Below, piece by piece: positions 49,709-56,424 of a stretch of 56,424 nt of DNA. Every line of letters starts with the position of its first letter. The stretch's first letter is position 1. The DNA lies in contig JAEEXQ010000008.1 of assembly GCA_016287875.1 (NCBI GenBank), forward strand, positions 1-56,424, read 5' to 3'. Made by a program: the position numbers and the translations under genes. The notes beneath the pieces are model-generated. The model ran no database searches and had not been told where the DNA came from. It saw nothing but the letters and a program-made list of their open reading frames with translations. Source of the DNA: Bacteroidales bacterium (lineage in GTDB: Bacteria; Bacteroidota; Bacteroidia; Bacteroidales; UBA932).

Positions 49709-50695
49709 TTAGAGGTTCGGATTCATGGTCTTCCAGTCGGAGACTGCGGGGATGATGCCGAGGGAGATGATCTCGTCGCGCATCTTGCAGAGGTGCTCGT
49801 AGGAAGCTTTGAGGGCGGCCATTTCTTCTGCGGTTCCCTTGGGGGCGCTGAAGTGGACACCGGTCTTGTCGATGGTGGTAGGCATTGCCATCATCACGTT
49901 CTGGAACACATGGTTGTTGACGTAGCAACCGGCAGGCCAGGTGAATTTGGCACCGCCCATTGCAGCCTCGATCATCTTCACGGCATTGTAGGCAGGGCTC
50001 TGGAAGGAGCTGCGGCCGCGGAGCTTGATGATGTTGCTGCCACCCTGGATGGTGTTGTGCTTGATCTCTTCCCACCTCTCGGCGCTGAGATTCATTTCTG
50101 CGAGGGGCTTGCCGTCGATCTTGACCTGGGATGCGAACACTGCCATAGCCTCACCGTGGCCGCCATAGGTATGGGCGCCGGTGACTTTGCTCTGCTGCAC
50201 ACCGAATTCCTGTGCGAGGGCCTCCTGCAGACGGGTGCTGTCGAGGGCTGCAAGGCTGGTGAGCTGGTCGGCCTTGAGGCCGGAGTGGATGAGAGCGGTA
50301 AGGGCGGTGACGTCGGCGGGGTTGAAGATGACCACGACGTGCTTCACGTCAGGGCAATACTTCTTGATGTTGTCGCCGAATTCAGCTGCGATCTGGCAGT
50401 TACCCTTGAGGAGATCCTCGCGGGTCATACCCTCCTTACGGGGAGCGCCGCCGGAAGAAATAATGTATTTAGCATCTTTGAATGCCACGGCGGGATCGAT
50501 GGTGGCGGTAACGTTGGCACCTTCGAAAGCGCAGTGGTCGATCTCTGCAAGAACACCCTTGAGGCCGGGCTCATAGATATCGTAAAGACATACGTTAGGA
50601 GTGAGACCGAGCATGAGTGCGGACTGGGCCATGTTGGAGCCAATCATTCCACCTGCTCCTACAATGACCAACTTTTCGTTTGTTAAATATTTCAT
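49709..50695 (-). CDS. mdh: malate dehydrogenase
   Basis: The product is 328 aa. The NAD-binding glycine motif is VIVGAGGMIGSNMA (about residues 10-23). The substrate and catalytic regions are SSGGAPRKEGMTREDLLKGN (Arg for dicarboxylate binding), VVVIFNPADVTALTAL, LDSTRLQEAL (Asp-Arg) and GAHTYGGHGEAM (catalytic His). It converts malate and oxaloacetate, a key step in the succinate/propionate fermentation of Bacteroidales. It stands alone between a terminator and a minus-strand -7 box (TAACTTTG, 50732-50739). Confidence 0.95.
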   Translation of the reverse strand: MKYLTNEKLVIVGAGGMIGSNMAQSALMLGLTPNVCLYDIYEPGLKGVLAEIDHCAFEGANVTATIDPAVAFKDAKYIISSGGAPRKEGMTREDLLKGNCQIAAEFGDNIKKYCPDVKHVVVIFNPADVTALTALIHSGLKADQLTSLAALDSTRLQEALAQEFGVQQSKVTGAHTYGGHGEAMAVFASQVKIDGKPLAEMNLSAERWEEIKHNTIQGGSNIIKLRGRSSFQSPAYNAVKMIEAAMGGAKFTWPAGCYVNNHVFQNVMMAMPTTIDKTGVHFSAPKGTAEEMAALKASYEHLCKMRDEIISLGIIPAVSDWKTMNPNL

Positions 50696-50731
50696 GATGA
50701 ATTAAAAGAATGGACTTATCTAAAGTGGATA

Positions 50732-50775
50732 CAAAGTTACATATTTTTTGGGTACAAAAAAAATCATTATATTTG
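50732..50775. promoter_or_regulatory. divergent promoters of mdh and the PPTase gene
   Basis: The minus strand has TAACTTTG (50732-50739), 36 bp before the mdh ATG. The plus strand has TTTG (50747-50750), 17 bp, TATATTTG (50768-50775), 16 bp before the PPTase ATG. Both -7 boxes match TAnnTTTG; the plus-strand spacing is slightly short. Confidence 0.55.
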
Positions 50776-50791
50776 TGCGCAATAAATATTT

Positions 50792-51430
50792 ATGGCACTA
50801 TTTCTTACAAAAGACCTCGACGACGACGCGCACTCGCGTCTCGGAGTTTGGCATATTACTGAAAGCGAGGCAGAATTACAAGAATTATGCTCCATCCCTT
50901 CCGATGAACTGGAAGAAATCTCTTTTATAAAGAACGAATCCCTGCGCAAGCAGAAACTTGCCGTACGCGCCCTCCTGGACGCTATGTTCGAGGAGAAAGT
51001 GTATCTTTCCCACCACGACAACGGCAAACCCTACATCGAAAACAACGCCACCAACATCTCCATCACCCACACCAACGATTACGTTGCGGTGATCCTCAAC
51101 GACCTCGAGGACGTGGGCATCGACTGCGAAAGCCTCGACAGGGACTTTTCGGCAGTGGAGAAGAGGGCGCTTTCGGAAGAGGAAATCGAAGATCTGGACG
51201 ACGATAAACGCAACGAGCAGCTCGCCATCTACTGGTGCGCCAAAGAAGCGGTTTACAAAAAACTGTCGCAGTACAAAGTCGACTTCGCCGAGCAGATCGA
51301 AATCGATTCATTCCGCCCCAAGGGCGAAGGTGAACTGGAAGCCACATTCATCCACAAGGACGGCTACGAAGAACAATTCGACCTCGAATACATGACCTTC
51401 GACCGCCACGTCCTGGTCTGGATAGCTTAA
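50792..51430 (+). CDS. 4'-phosphopantetheinyl transferase (Sfp/AcpT-type)
   Basis: The product is 212 aa and moves phosphopantetheine from CoA onto carrier proteins. Motifs: NGKPYIENNATNISITHTND (P1/P2 region), VGIDCESL (Asp for Mg2+) and WCAKEAVYKKL (the W-x-x-K-E-A-x-x-K motif, about residues 149-159). It is longer than the AcpS type and fits the Sfp/HetI group. No polyketide or peptide synthetase is nearby, so fatty-acid or aryl-polyene carrier proteins are the probable targets. It ends at a bidirectional terminator. Confidence 0.88.
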   Translation: MALFLTKDLDDDAHSRLGVWHITESEAELQELCSIPSDELEEISFIKNESLRKQKLAVRALLDAMFEEKVYLSHHDNGKPYIENNATNISITHTNDYVAVILNDLEDVGIDCESLDRDFSAVEKRALSEEEIEDLDDDKRNEQLAIYWCAKEAVYKKLSQYKVDFAEQIEIDSFRPKGEGELEATFIHKDGYEEQFDLEYMTFDRHVLVWIA

Positions 51431-51436
51431 AAAGAA

Positions 51437-51469
51437 ACGGAACCCCGAGGGGCTCCGTTCTTTGTTTTT
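51437..51469. terminator. bidirectional terminator (PPTase / Spy-like gene)
   Basis: ACGGAACCCC (51437-51446) pairs with GGGGCTCCGT (51449-51458) with one mismatch around GA. T-runs follow on both strands, in the 46-bp gap between the convergent genes. Confidence 0.85.
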
Positions 51470-51476
51470 AATCCGG

Positions 51477-52037
51477 TTAACAATTATCAGGGCCTTTCGC
51501 GCCACCTTGGCGCTGCCCATTGTGCGGGCGCTGCCCGTTGTACTGGCGGTTGCCGCCTGACTTTCCGCCGCCGAGTTTGTTGATCTGGCGCGTGCGGAAG
51601 CTATCTTCGGCGAGATACAGCTTGGCCGTCTTGGCCACGCCCAGTATCTTCTCGAAATCCTTCTGATACTCAGCCATTATGTCGTGCTGGGCGGCCTTGG
51701 CTTTGTTGTAGGCGTTCAGGGCTTCGCGGATTTCGCTGTCGCTCTTTCCCTCCTTGACGGCAGCCTTGAGGGCTTTCTTGGCCACAGAAACCTCGCAGTG
51801 CTGGGCGCGCTGCTTGTCGGCAGCCTGGTTGTACACGGGCCAGAAGGCCTGTGCTTCTTCCGGGCTAAGTTCAAGCTCTGCGGTAAGGTATGCTATATGC
51901 TCGCTGCGGATGCGCTCCTTGGCGCTGTCCTTGAACTTTTCGATGTTTTCCTTGGTCAAACCTTGGGGCCTGTTATTCTGAGCAGGAAGCGCGACCCAGA
52001 CGAGCAGGGCAAGCGCCACGATAAAAGTCTTTTTCAT
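51477..52037 (-). CDS. Spy/CpxP-like periplasmic protein
   Basis: The product is 186 aa with a signal peptide (MKKTFIVALALLVWVALPAQ) and an all-helical body. The repeat-like motif LTAELELSPEEAQAFWPVYN (about 50-69) is typical of small Bacteroidota proteins of the Spy/CpxP or heavy-metal-sensor type. The last about 40 residues are low-complexity Gly/Asn/Gln (GGGKSGGNRQYNGQRPHNGQ). It is the last gene of an ECF-sigma operon, so it may be an envelope-stress chaperone or sensor. Confidence 0.75.
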   Translation of the reverse strand: MKKTFIVALALLVWVALPAQNNRPQGLTKENIEKFKDSAKERIRSEHIAYLTAELELSPEEAQAFWPVYNQAADKQRAQHCEVSVAKKALKAAVKEGKSDSEIREALNAYNKAKAAQHDIMAEYQKDFEKILGVAKTAKLYLAEDSFRTRQINKLGGGKSGGNRQYNGQRPHNGQRQGGAKGPDNC

Positions 52038-52041
52038 AATT

Positions 52042-52329
52042 CTACTGATTTGAAATTAAATAATCCTCGATTTGCGCGAGAGTAATATCGGAAGAGATGA
52101 GATACTCGATTATCTCGTCCTCCGAGGCAGAAGGGACCGTCGTCCTGTTCAGTATGACGTTCCCTATAAGCAGGGCTATGGCGAAACACGCCGCCAACGC
52201 AAGGTACGGAGCGAATCTCTGGAAACGCGTGGGCTGCTTCTCCTGCGCAGGAATTCCCGAGAGTTTCGTACGCAAACCCTCGAAGTAGCCGTCCGGCACA
52301 TTATAACCATTATTCTTTCTCATACGCAT
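52042..52329 (-). CDS. small single-TM protein, probable anti-sigma partner
   Basis: The product is 95 aa from an ATG at 52329 (another lies at 52323; a TTG at 52350 is less likely). It has a short cytoplasmic N-terminus (VPDGYFEGLRTKLSGIP), one TM helix (APYLALAACFAIALLIGNVI) and an acidic periplasmic tail (EDEIIEYLISSDITLAQIED). It lies between the ECF sigma gene and the Spy-like gene. Position and topology fit a Bacteroidota anti-sigma factor, but no classical zinc anti-sigma motif is present. Confidence 0.6.
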   Translation of the reverse strand: MRMRKNNGYNVPDGYFEGLRTKLSGIPAQEKQPTRFQRFAPYLALAACFAIALLIGNVILNRTTVPSASEDEIIEYLISSDITLAQIEDYLISNQ

Positions 52330-52355
52330 ATTAGATGTTTTCGGATTCAAAAAGT

Positions 52356-52859
52356 TTAATCAGCTTCCAACTGCACCAGTCCCTTGATCTTATCGGCAGC
52401 GATGTGGTAAGAAGCCTTCAGGCCCCCCACTGACGTGCCGGTAACCTCGGAAATCTCCTCGTAGGGCATCTCCTCGAAATAGCGCATACAGAACACCGCG
52501 CGCTGTTTGTCGGGGAGACGGAGGATGGCTTTGGCGAGGCGGCGCTGGGCTTCGTCGCCGTTGAACCAAGGGTCGGAGTCGATGACGCGCTCGGCCGTGG
52601 AATCGAGGGATTCGAAGCGCAGCGCCGCCCTCACCCTCTGCTTGCGCAGGAAGGCCAGGGCCTCGTTCGTGGCGATACGCCACAGCCAGGTAGAAGGAGA
52701 AGACTCTCCCCTGAACGAGGGGAGAGCCTTCCAGGCCTTGATATATGTCTCCTGTACTATGTCGTCGGCATCCTCGTGGCTGCCCACAAGATTCCTGACG
52801 TGCCAGTAGAGCTGTTCGCTATACTTCTGTACAAGATTATTGAATTCCCTTTCTTCCAT
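52356..52859 (-). CDS. ECF RNA polymerase sigma factor
   Basis: The product is 167 aa with sigma region 2 (EDADDIVQETYIKAWKAL, about 27-44, and STWLWRIATNEALAFLRKQR) and region 4 (RLPDKQRAVFCMRYFEEMPY, EISEVTGTSVGGLKASYHIA). It directs RNA polymerase to its own regulon. It begins the operon sigma, small TM protein, Spy-like protein, a usual arrangement for envelope-stress responses in Bacteroidota. I see no clear autoregulatory promoter in the 33 bp upstream. Confidence 0.92.
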   Translation of the reverse strand: MEEREFNNLVQKYSEQLYWHVRNLVGSHEDADDIVQETYIKAWKALPSFRGESSPSTWLWRIATNEALAFLRKQRVRAALRFESLDSTAERVIDSDPWFNGDEAQRRLAKAILRLPDKQRAVFCMRYFEEMPYEEISEVTGTSVGGLKASYHIAADKIKGLVQLEAD

Positions 52860-52892
52860 TCAAGGCATTAGATGCCCCGGAGGGCGAAAGGT

Positions 52893-53846
52893 TTATTTGC
52901 GGGCGATAGCTTTCTTTGCAGCCTCGACGATATGTGCGGCGTCCAGGCCATAGGCGGCCATCAGCTCGGCAGGAGTACCGCTCTGGCCGAACTTATCCCC
53001 ACCGTTGATAAACTCCACGGGAGCCGGAGTACCGGCAACCACCACGGAAGCGACAGCCTCGCTGAGGCCGCCGAATGCGTTGTGCTCCTCGGCAACCACG
53101 GCGGCACCGGTCTTGGCTATGGAAGCCGAGAGGGTGGCGGCGTCGAGAGGCTTGATGGTGGCGACGTTCAGCACTTCTGCGCTGATGCCTTCGGCCTCGA
53201 GGGCTTCGGCAGCCTGAAGGGCCTCCCAGACGGTATGGCCGGTTGCCACGATGGTGACATCGTTACCGGGATTGAGATTGTAGATCTTGCCGATTTCGAA
53301 GGGCTCGTCGGGATTGGTGAAGTTAGGCACGGAAGGACGGCCGAACCTGAGATAGACGGGGCCCACGTAGCGGGCGGCAGCGATAGTGGCCTGCACGGTC
53401 TGGTTGTAGTCGCAGGGCACCAGCACCACCATACCGGGGAGGGCGCGCATAAGGGCGAGGTCCTCCATAGTCTGATGGGTAGCACCATCTTCGCCGAGGG
53501 TGATACCTGCGTGGGAAGATGCGAGCTTTACGTTGGTGTTGCCGTAGGCGACTTCCTGGCGCACCTGGTCATAGACGCGGCCGGTCACGAACTCTGCGAA
53601 GCTGCCGCAGAAAGGAACCTTGCCGGTGACTGCGAGGCCCGCCGCGACGCCGATCATATTGGCCTCGGCGATGCCGCACTCGATGAATCTTTCGGGGAAC
53701 TCCGCTGCGAAGGCATCCATCTTCAAGGAGCCTTTAAGGTCGGCCGTAAGGGCCAGCACGTTGGGATTCTCGCGGCCTGCGATCACGAGACCGTCGCCGA
53801 ATCCGCTGCGGGTATCTTTCTTTCCGGAATCTATATACTTCTTCAT
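52893..53846 (-). CDS. transketolase, C-terminal subunit
   Basis: The product is 317 aa and carries the pyrimidine-binding and C-terminal transketolase domains: ERFIECGIAEANMIGVAAGL (catalytic Glu region), SHAGITLGEDGATHQTMEDL and YLRFGRPSVPNF. It pairs with the next upstream gene (1-bp gap) to form one enzyme of the non-oxidative pentose phosphate pathway. Split transketolases are common in several phyla. The clean signal-free start (MKKYIDSGKKD) shows this is a normal two-gene form, not a frameshift. Confidence 0.93.
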   Translation of the reverse strand: MKKYIDSGKKDTRSGFGDGLVIAGRENPNVLALTADLKGSLKMDAFAAEFPERFIECGIAEANMIGVAAGLAVTGKVPFCGSFAEFVTGRVYDQVRQEVAYGNTNVKLASSHAGITLGEDGATHQTMEDLALMRALPGMVVLVPCDYNQTVQATIAAARYVGPVYLRFGRPSVPNFTNPDEPFEIGKIYNLNPGNDVTIVATGHTVWEALQAAEALEAEGISAEVLNVATIKPLDAATLSASIAKTGAAVVAEEHNAFGGLSEAVASVVVAGTPAPVEFINGGDKFGQSGTPAELMAAYGLDAAHIVEAAKKAIARK

Positions 53847-53847
53847 A

Positions 53848-54687
53848 CTAGTAATCTCCTAAGGTTTCTTTGAGCTGTTCGAGAGCCTGCGCGCACTGTT
53901 CTGCGCTGGGAGCTTTTCCGTGCCACTTGTGGCTGCCGGCCATAAAGTCCACTCCGTGACCCATCTCGGTCTTGAAGAGTATCATCTTGGGCTTGCCGTC
54001 CTGCTTGCGGGCAATCTGGAAGGCGTTCAGGATGGACTCGTAGTCGTGACCTTCTGCCACGATGACATCCCATCCGAAAGCGAGCCACTTTTCGTTGAGC
54101 TCCTCGATGCCGGTCACGGTCTCGATGGGGCCGTCAATCTGCATGCCGTTCCAGTCGGTCATAGCCACGAGGTTGTCCAGTTTATGATGTACCGCGAACA
54201 TTGCGGCTTCCCAGATCTGGCCTTCCTCGCTCTCGCCATCGCCGCAGAGGACGAAGGCGCGGTGAGGATCACCGTCCAGCTTCTTGCCGAGGGCTATGCC
54301 GGCTGCGGCGGAAAGGCCCTGGCCGAGGGAGCCGGAGGGCTGGAAGATGCCCTTGATATGCCCTACGGACGGATGGCCCTGGAGGTTGGAGCCGAACTTG
54401 CGGAGACTGCCCATTTCCTTGGGATCGAAATAGCCTGCGCGGGCAAGGACGGCATAGTACACGGGGGCGAGATGCCCTGCGGAGAGGATGAAGGCATCCT
54501 GGCCCTTGGCCTCGCGGGTCCAAGTGGCGGCATCCTGCTCCATCTCATTGAAATAAAGGGCAGTAAGGATATCGGTACTGCTAAGGGATCCCCCCGGATG
54601 GCCGGACTTGGCGGCCGTTACCATCCGCACTATATCGCGGCGGACCTGGGAGGCGATGTCGTTAAGTTCCTGTATGGTCTTTTTCAT
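53848..54687 (-). CDS. transketolase, N-terminal subunit
   Basis: The product is 279 aa and holds the thiamine-diphosphate-binding half: AKSGHPGGSLSSTDILTALY, FILSAGHLAPVYYAVLARAG, GSLGQGLSAAAGIALGKKL and the ThDP motif CGDGESEEGQIWEA continuing to MTDWN. It works with the C-terminal subunit downstream (1-bp gap). A minus-strand TATCTTTG (54693-54700) ends only 5 nt before the ATG, so the mRNA may be nearly leaderless. The gene ends in KETLGDY, as usual for such subunits. Confidence 0.93.
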   Translation of the reverse strand: MKKTIQELNDIASQVRRDIVRMVTAAKSGHPGGSLSSTDILTALYFNEMEQDAATWTREAKGQDAFILSAGHLAPVYYAVLARAGYFDPKEMGSLRKFGSNLQGHPSVGHIKGIFQPSGSLGQGLSAAAGIALGKKLDGDPHRAFVLCGDGESEEGQIWEAAMFAVHHKLDNLVAMTDWNGMQIDGPIETVTGIEELNEKWLAFGWDVIVAEGHDYESILNAFQIARKQDGKPKMILFKTEMGHGVDFMAGSHKWHGKAPSAEQCAQALEQLKETLGDY

Positions 54688-54692
54688 ATCTA

Positions 54693-54700
54693 CAAAGATA
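54693..54700 (-). promoter_or_regulatory. -7 element 5 nt before the transketolase N-subunit ATG
   Basis: The minus-strand TATCTTTG is an exact TAnnTTTG match, with the same distance to the ATG as in trxA. A -33 box is not clear. Confidence 0.4.
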
Positions 54701-54705
54701 GTAAT

Positions 54706-55593
54706 TTACTTGTTCATCCTGACTGCCTTGGCGGCCACTTTCTGCATAATCTTCGCCTCTACCTCGCTCACCTCGTTCTCAGTGCCGGCATTGCGGAAAG
54801 AGTTCCCCACGACCCCAACTCCGAGGGTAGGCCTGATGAGGCTTTCGAACCACACGCAGGCGGTGGCATAGCGGCCATACTTATAGTCCATATGGAAGCC
54901 GTCGCGGGTGAGGTCCTTATCCGTATTGATATTCGTCTTGCGGAGTATCTGCACGGCAGGGCCGGAGGGGATCACCACGGGGATGTTGTACTGCTTGGAG
55001 GCCTTGTCGACGCAGAGCTGTATGCTGTCGTACATATACTTCTGGTCGTATGCGTAGTTCGCGAAATTGCGGTTCTGATAGTCGCGGGCGTAGGCCCAGG
55101 TCTGATGCCAGACTATGGCAGCCCGGGGATTGGAGCACTCCTTGCGCACTATCTCTATCAGGATGCCCAGCCAGGGGTCGTAGCTCTCCCAGCGGCCGCT
55201 CTTGGGCGAGCCCTGCTGGAGGGTGACGATATCCCAGGGTTCATCCCCCACCCCGTCCAGGAAGGAACCTTCCTTGTACTTCTTGACCGTCTCCCACTTG
55301 TTCTTGGTGGATTTGAGATAGACATACTCGTGGCCCGCGTCCTTATACTCGCGGCAGTGCCTTTCCAGGGTGCAGCCCCCGATATAGAGCCGGCCGAGGA
55401 TTACGTTGTGGATGCCGGCGGCCTCGAGCAGGTCGGGCAGATACTGGGTGGCATCGTCGGAGAAGGAATTGCCTATCGCCAGTATGCGGAGGGTGTCCGG
55501 ATTTTCCGGCAGAGGATAGTTGACATATTTCTCTTGGGCGGAGAGGCCCAGGGCCAGAAGCAGCCCGGCGAGGACCAGGAGGACTTTCTTCAT
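54706..55593 (-). CDS. DUF4886-type SGNH-like hydrolase, secreted
   Basis: The product is 295 aa with a signal peptide (MKKVLLVLAGLLLALGLSAQ). The first SGNH block is ILAIGNSFSDDATQYL (GNSFS in place of GDS); later blocks are VTLQQGSPKSGRWESY, VWHQTWAYARDY and, near the C-terminus, DGFHMDYKYGRYATACVWF with the D-x-x-H pair. This matches the DUF4886 family of Bacteroidota, thought to be esterases or deacetylases acting on glycans, though the substrate is unknown. The gene stands upstream of transketolase on the same strand and is divergent from the menaquinone gene. Confidence 0.82.
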   Translation of the reverse strand: MKKVLLVLAGLLLALGLSAQEKYVNYPLPENPDTLRILAIGNSFSDDATQYLPDLLEAAGIHNVILGRLYIGGCTLERHCREYKDAGHEYVYLKSTKNKWETVKKYKEGSFLDGVGDEPWDIVTLQQGSPKSGRWESYDPWLGILIEIVRKECSNPRAAIVWHQTWAYARDYQNRNFANYAYDQKYMYDSIQLCVDKASKQYNIPVVIPSGPAVQILRKTNINTDKDLTRDGFHMDYKYGRYATACVWFESLIRPTLGVGVVGNSFRNAGTENEVSEVEAKIMQKVAAKAVRMNK

Positions 55594-55603
55594 ATTTAAT
55601 TCC

Positions 55604-55611
55604 TATATTTG
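55604..55611 (+). promoter_or_regulatory. -7 element of the menaquinone methyltransferase gene
   Basis: TATATTTG, an exact TAnnTTTG match, lies 19 nt before the ATG at 55631, inside the 37-bp gap to the divergent DUF4886 gene. Confidence 0.55.
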
Positions 55612-55630
55612 TGGTAAAGTTAGCAAAAAG

Positions 55631-56317
55631 ATGCCTGAAAAAGAAAAAATCCGCGAGATGTTCGACTCGATTGCCCAAGAGTATGATGCGTTCAACCATC
55701 TGACCTCTCTGGGCATCGATCGTATATGGCGCCGACGGGCATTGCGCTATATCGACGGCCCGCAGGTGCTGGATATTGCCTGCGGCACGGGGGATTTCGC
55801 CATCACCATCGCACAGCGCAGGCACTGCGGCGTGGTGGGGGTAGATATTTCCGAGGGGATGCTGGCGCAGATGCGGAAGAAGGTGGAGGCGGCGCATCTG
55901 GACAAAAGGGTTTCCTGCGAGCTCGGGGACTGTGCCGACCTTAGGTTCAGGGACAGCTATTTCGATAATGTTACGGTGGCGTTCGGAGTGCGGAATTTCG
56001 AGGATAGGGAGGCTTGCCTCAAGGAGATCCTGCGGGTGCTGCGCCCGGGCGGAAAGTTCGTGATGCTGGAGCTTGGCGTGCCTTCGTGGCGCATCGTGCG
56101 CCGGCTCTACGAATGGTATTTCACCCGCGTGATGCCGCTGATAGGAGGCCGCCTCTCCGGCAACCGCGCGGCTTACAAGTATCTCCCGGCATCGGTGCTG
56201 GCCTTCCCGGCCCCTAAAGAATGGACGGCCTTCCTGCGCAGCTGCGGCTTCACTGACGTAAAACACCGCGCCCTCTCCCTAGGCATCTGCCGCCTCTACA
56301 TCGCCGTCAAACCTTGA
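55631..56317 (+). CDS. menG: demethylmenaquinone methyltransferase (UbiE/MenG)
   Basis: The product is 228 aa from the ATG at 55631. The frame extends upstream to 55520, but that part is antisense to the DUF4886 gene. Motifs: MFDSIAQEYDAFNHLTSLGI, the SAM-binding VLDIACGTGDFAI (about 46-58), VTVAFGVRNFEDREACLKEI (the UbiE family block) and MLELGVPSW. It performs the last C-methylation of menaquinone, used in anaerobic fumarate respiration. The C-terminal part (PLIGGRLSGNRAAYKYLPAS) is typical. Confidence 0.93.
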   Translation: MPEKEKIREMFDSIAQEYDAFNHLTSLGIDRIWRRRALRYIDGPQVLDIACGTGDFAITIAQRRHCGVVGVDISEGMLAQMRKKVEAAHLDKRVSCELGDCADLRFRDSYFDNVTVAFGVRNFEDREACLKEILRVLRPGGKFVMLELGVPSWRIVRRLYEWYFTRVMPLIGGRLSGNRAAYKYLPASVLAFPAPKEWTAFLRSCGFTDVKHRALSLGICRLYIAVKP

Positions 56318-56424
56318 CGGCCGGTGACCAGTCCCTGGCGGGCGTGTCCACCCCCGGACACGGGCAGGGGGATGGGGCCCGACGGAGACAAGTGGTCGGA
56401 GACCACGCAGGAAACGTTGGGAGG
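56318..56424. other. non-coding right edge with a 7-bp hairpin
   Basis: CGTGTCC (56343-56349) pairs with GGACACG (56356-56362) around a 6-nt C-rich loop, downstream of menG. No U-run follows. I see no gene in these 107 bp. Confidence 0.5.

Noticed and set aside
52893..54687. Transketolase broken by a frameshift
   Set aside because: Both halves have proper starts, complete domains and a clean 1-bp junction. This is the known two-gene form.

Overview
The window looks like a chromosomal segment of a GC-rich member of Bacteroidota, order Bacteroidales, probably gut-associated. The signs are a complete starch-utilisation (Sus) locus, a type V (Mfa/Fim-like) pilus operon of lipoprotein subunits, many lipoprotein signal peptides, a split transketolase, menaquinone genes, and promoters of the Bacteroidota form (TTG or TTTG, about 20 bp, then TAnnTTTG). 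I cannot name a genus.

Layout. 1-3952: housekeeping genes on the minus strand (partial PSP1/RicT-like, DNA polymerase III delta', polyprenyl synthase, LOG phosphoribohydrolase, small OMP, thioredoxin). 3961-9810: an RND efflux operon (TolC, adaptor, pump, small PG0541-like protein) whose junctions overlap. 9882-20808: a Sus locus on the minus strand (MFS transporter, SusC, SusD, SusE/F, SusG, second GH13 enzyme), with a divergent membrane-anchored LytTR regulator at 20962-22023. Then come lgt and tRNA-Val. 23194-39062: a minus-strand pilus operon with an OmpA-like/DUF3575 outer-membrane protein, a DUF5119 anchor, six fimbrillin-like subunits in tandem and two large tip or adhesin candidates. 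A membrane-anchored AraC regulator (39480-40832) is divergent from it, followed by an OmpA-like paralogue. 41902-46752: tRNA-Pro, LolD-like ATPase, HD hydrolase, a GH2 enzyme, and a peptide deformylase that carries a lipoprotein signal.

46753-49708 is the most unusual region. It holds a REP-associated tyrosine transposase (RAYT, HUH/Y1 family) and three copies of a 108-bp double palindrome (46864-46971, 47986-48093, 49280-49387). Two copies bracket the transposase. One overlaps its 3' end and supplies its stop codon. The 20-bp inner stems show a compensatory base-pair change, and the 8-nt loop is exactly inverted in one copy relative to the other two. G-rich tandem repeats and a second 34-nt repeat family lie around them, together with an AT-rich lipoprotein gene of unknown function. 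I read this as a REP/RAYT-like system that is, or recently was, active.

49709-56317: malate dehydrogenase, 4'-phosphopantetheinyl transferase, a Spy-like/membrane protein/ECF sigma group, the split transketolase, a DUF4886 SGNH-like hydrolase, and menaquinone methyltransferase. The window starts inside the PSP1-like gene and ends in non-coding sequence.
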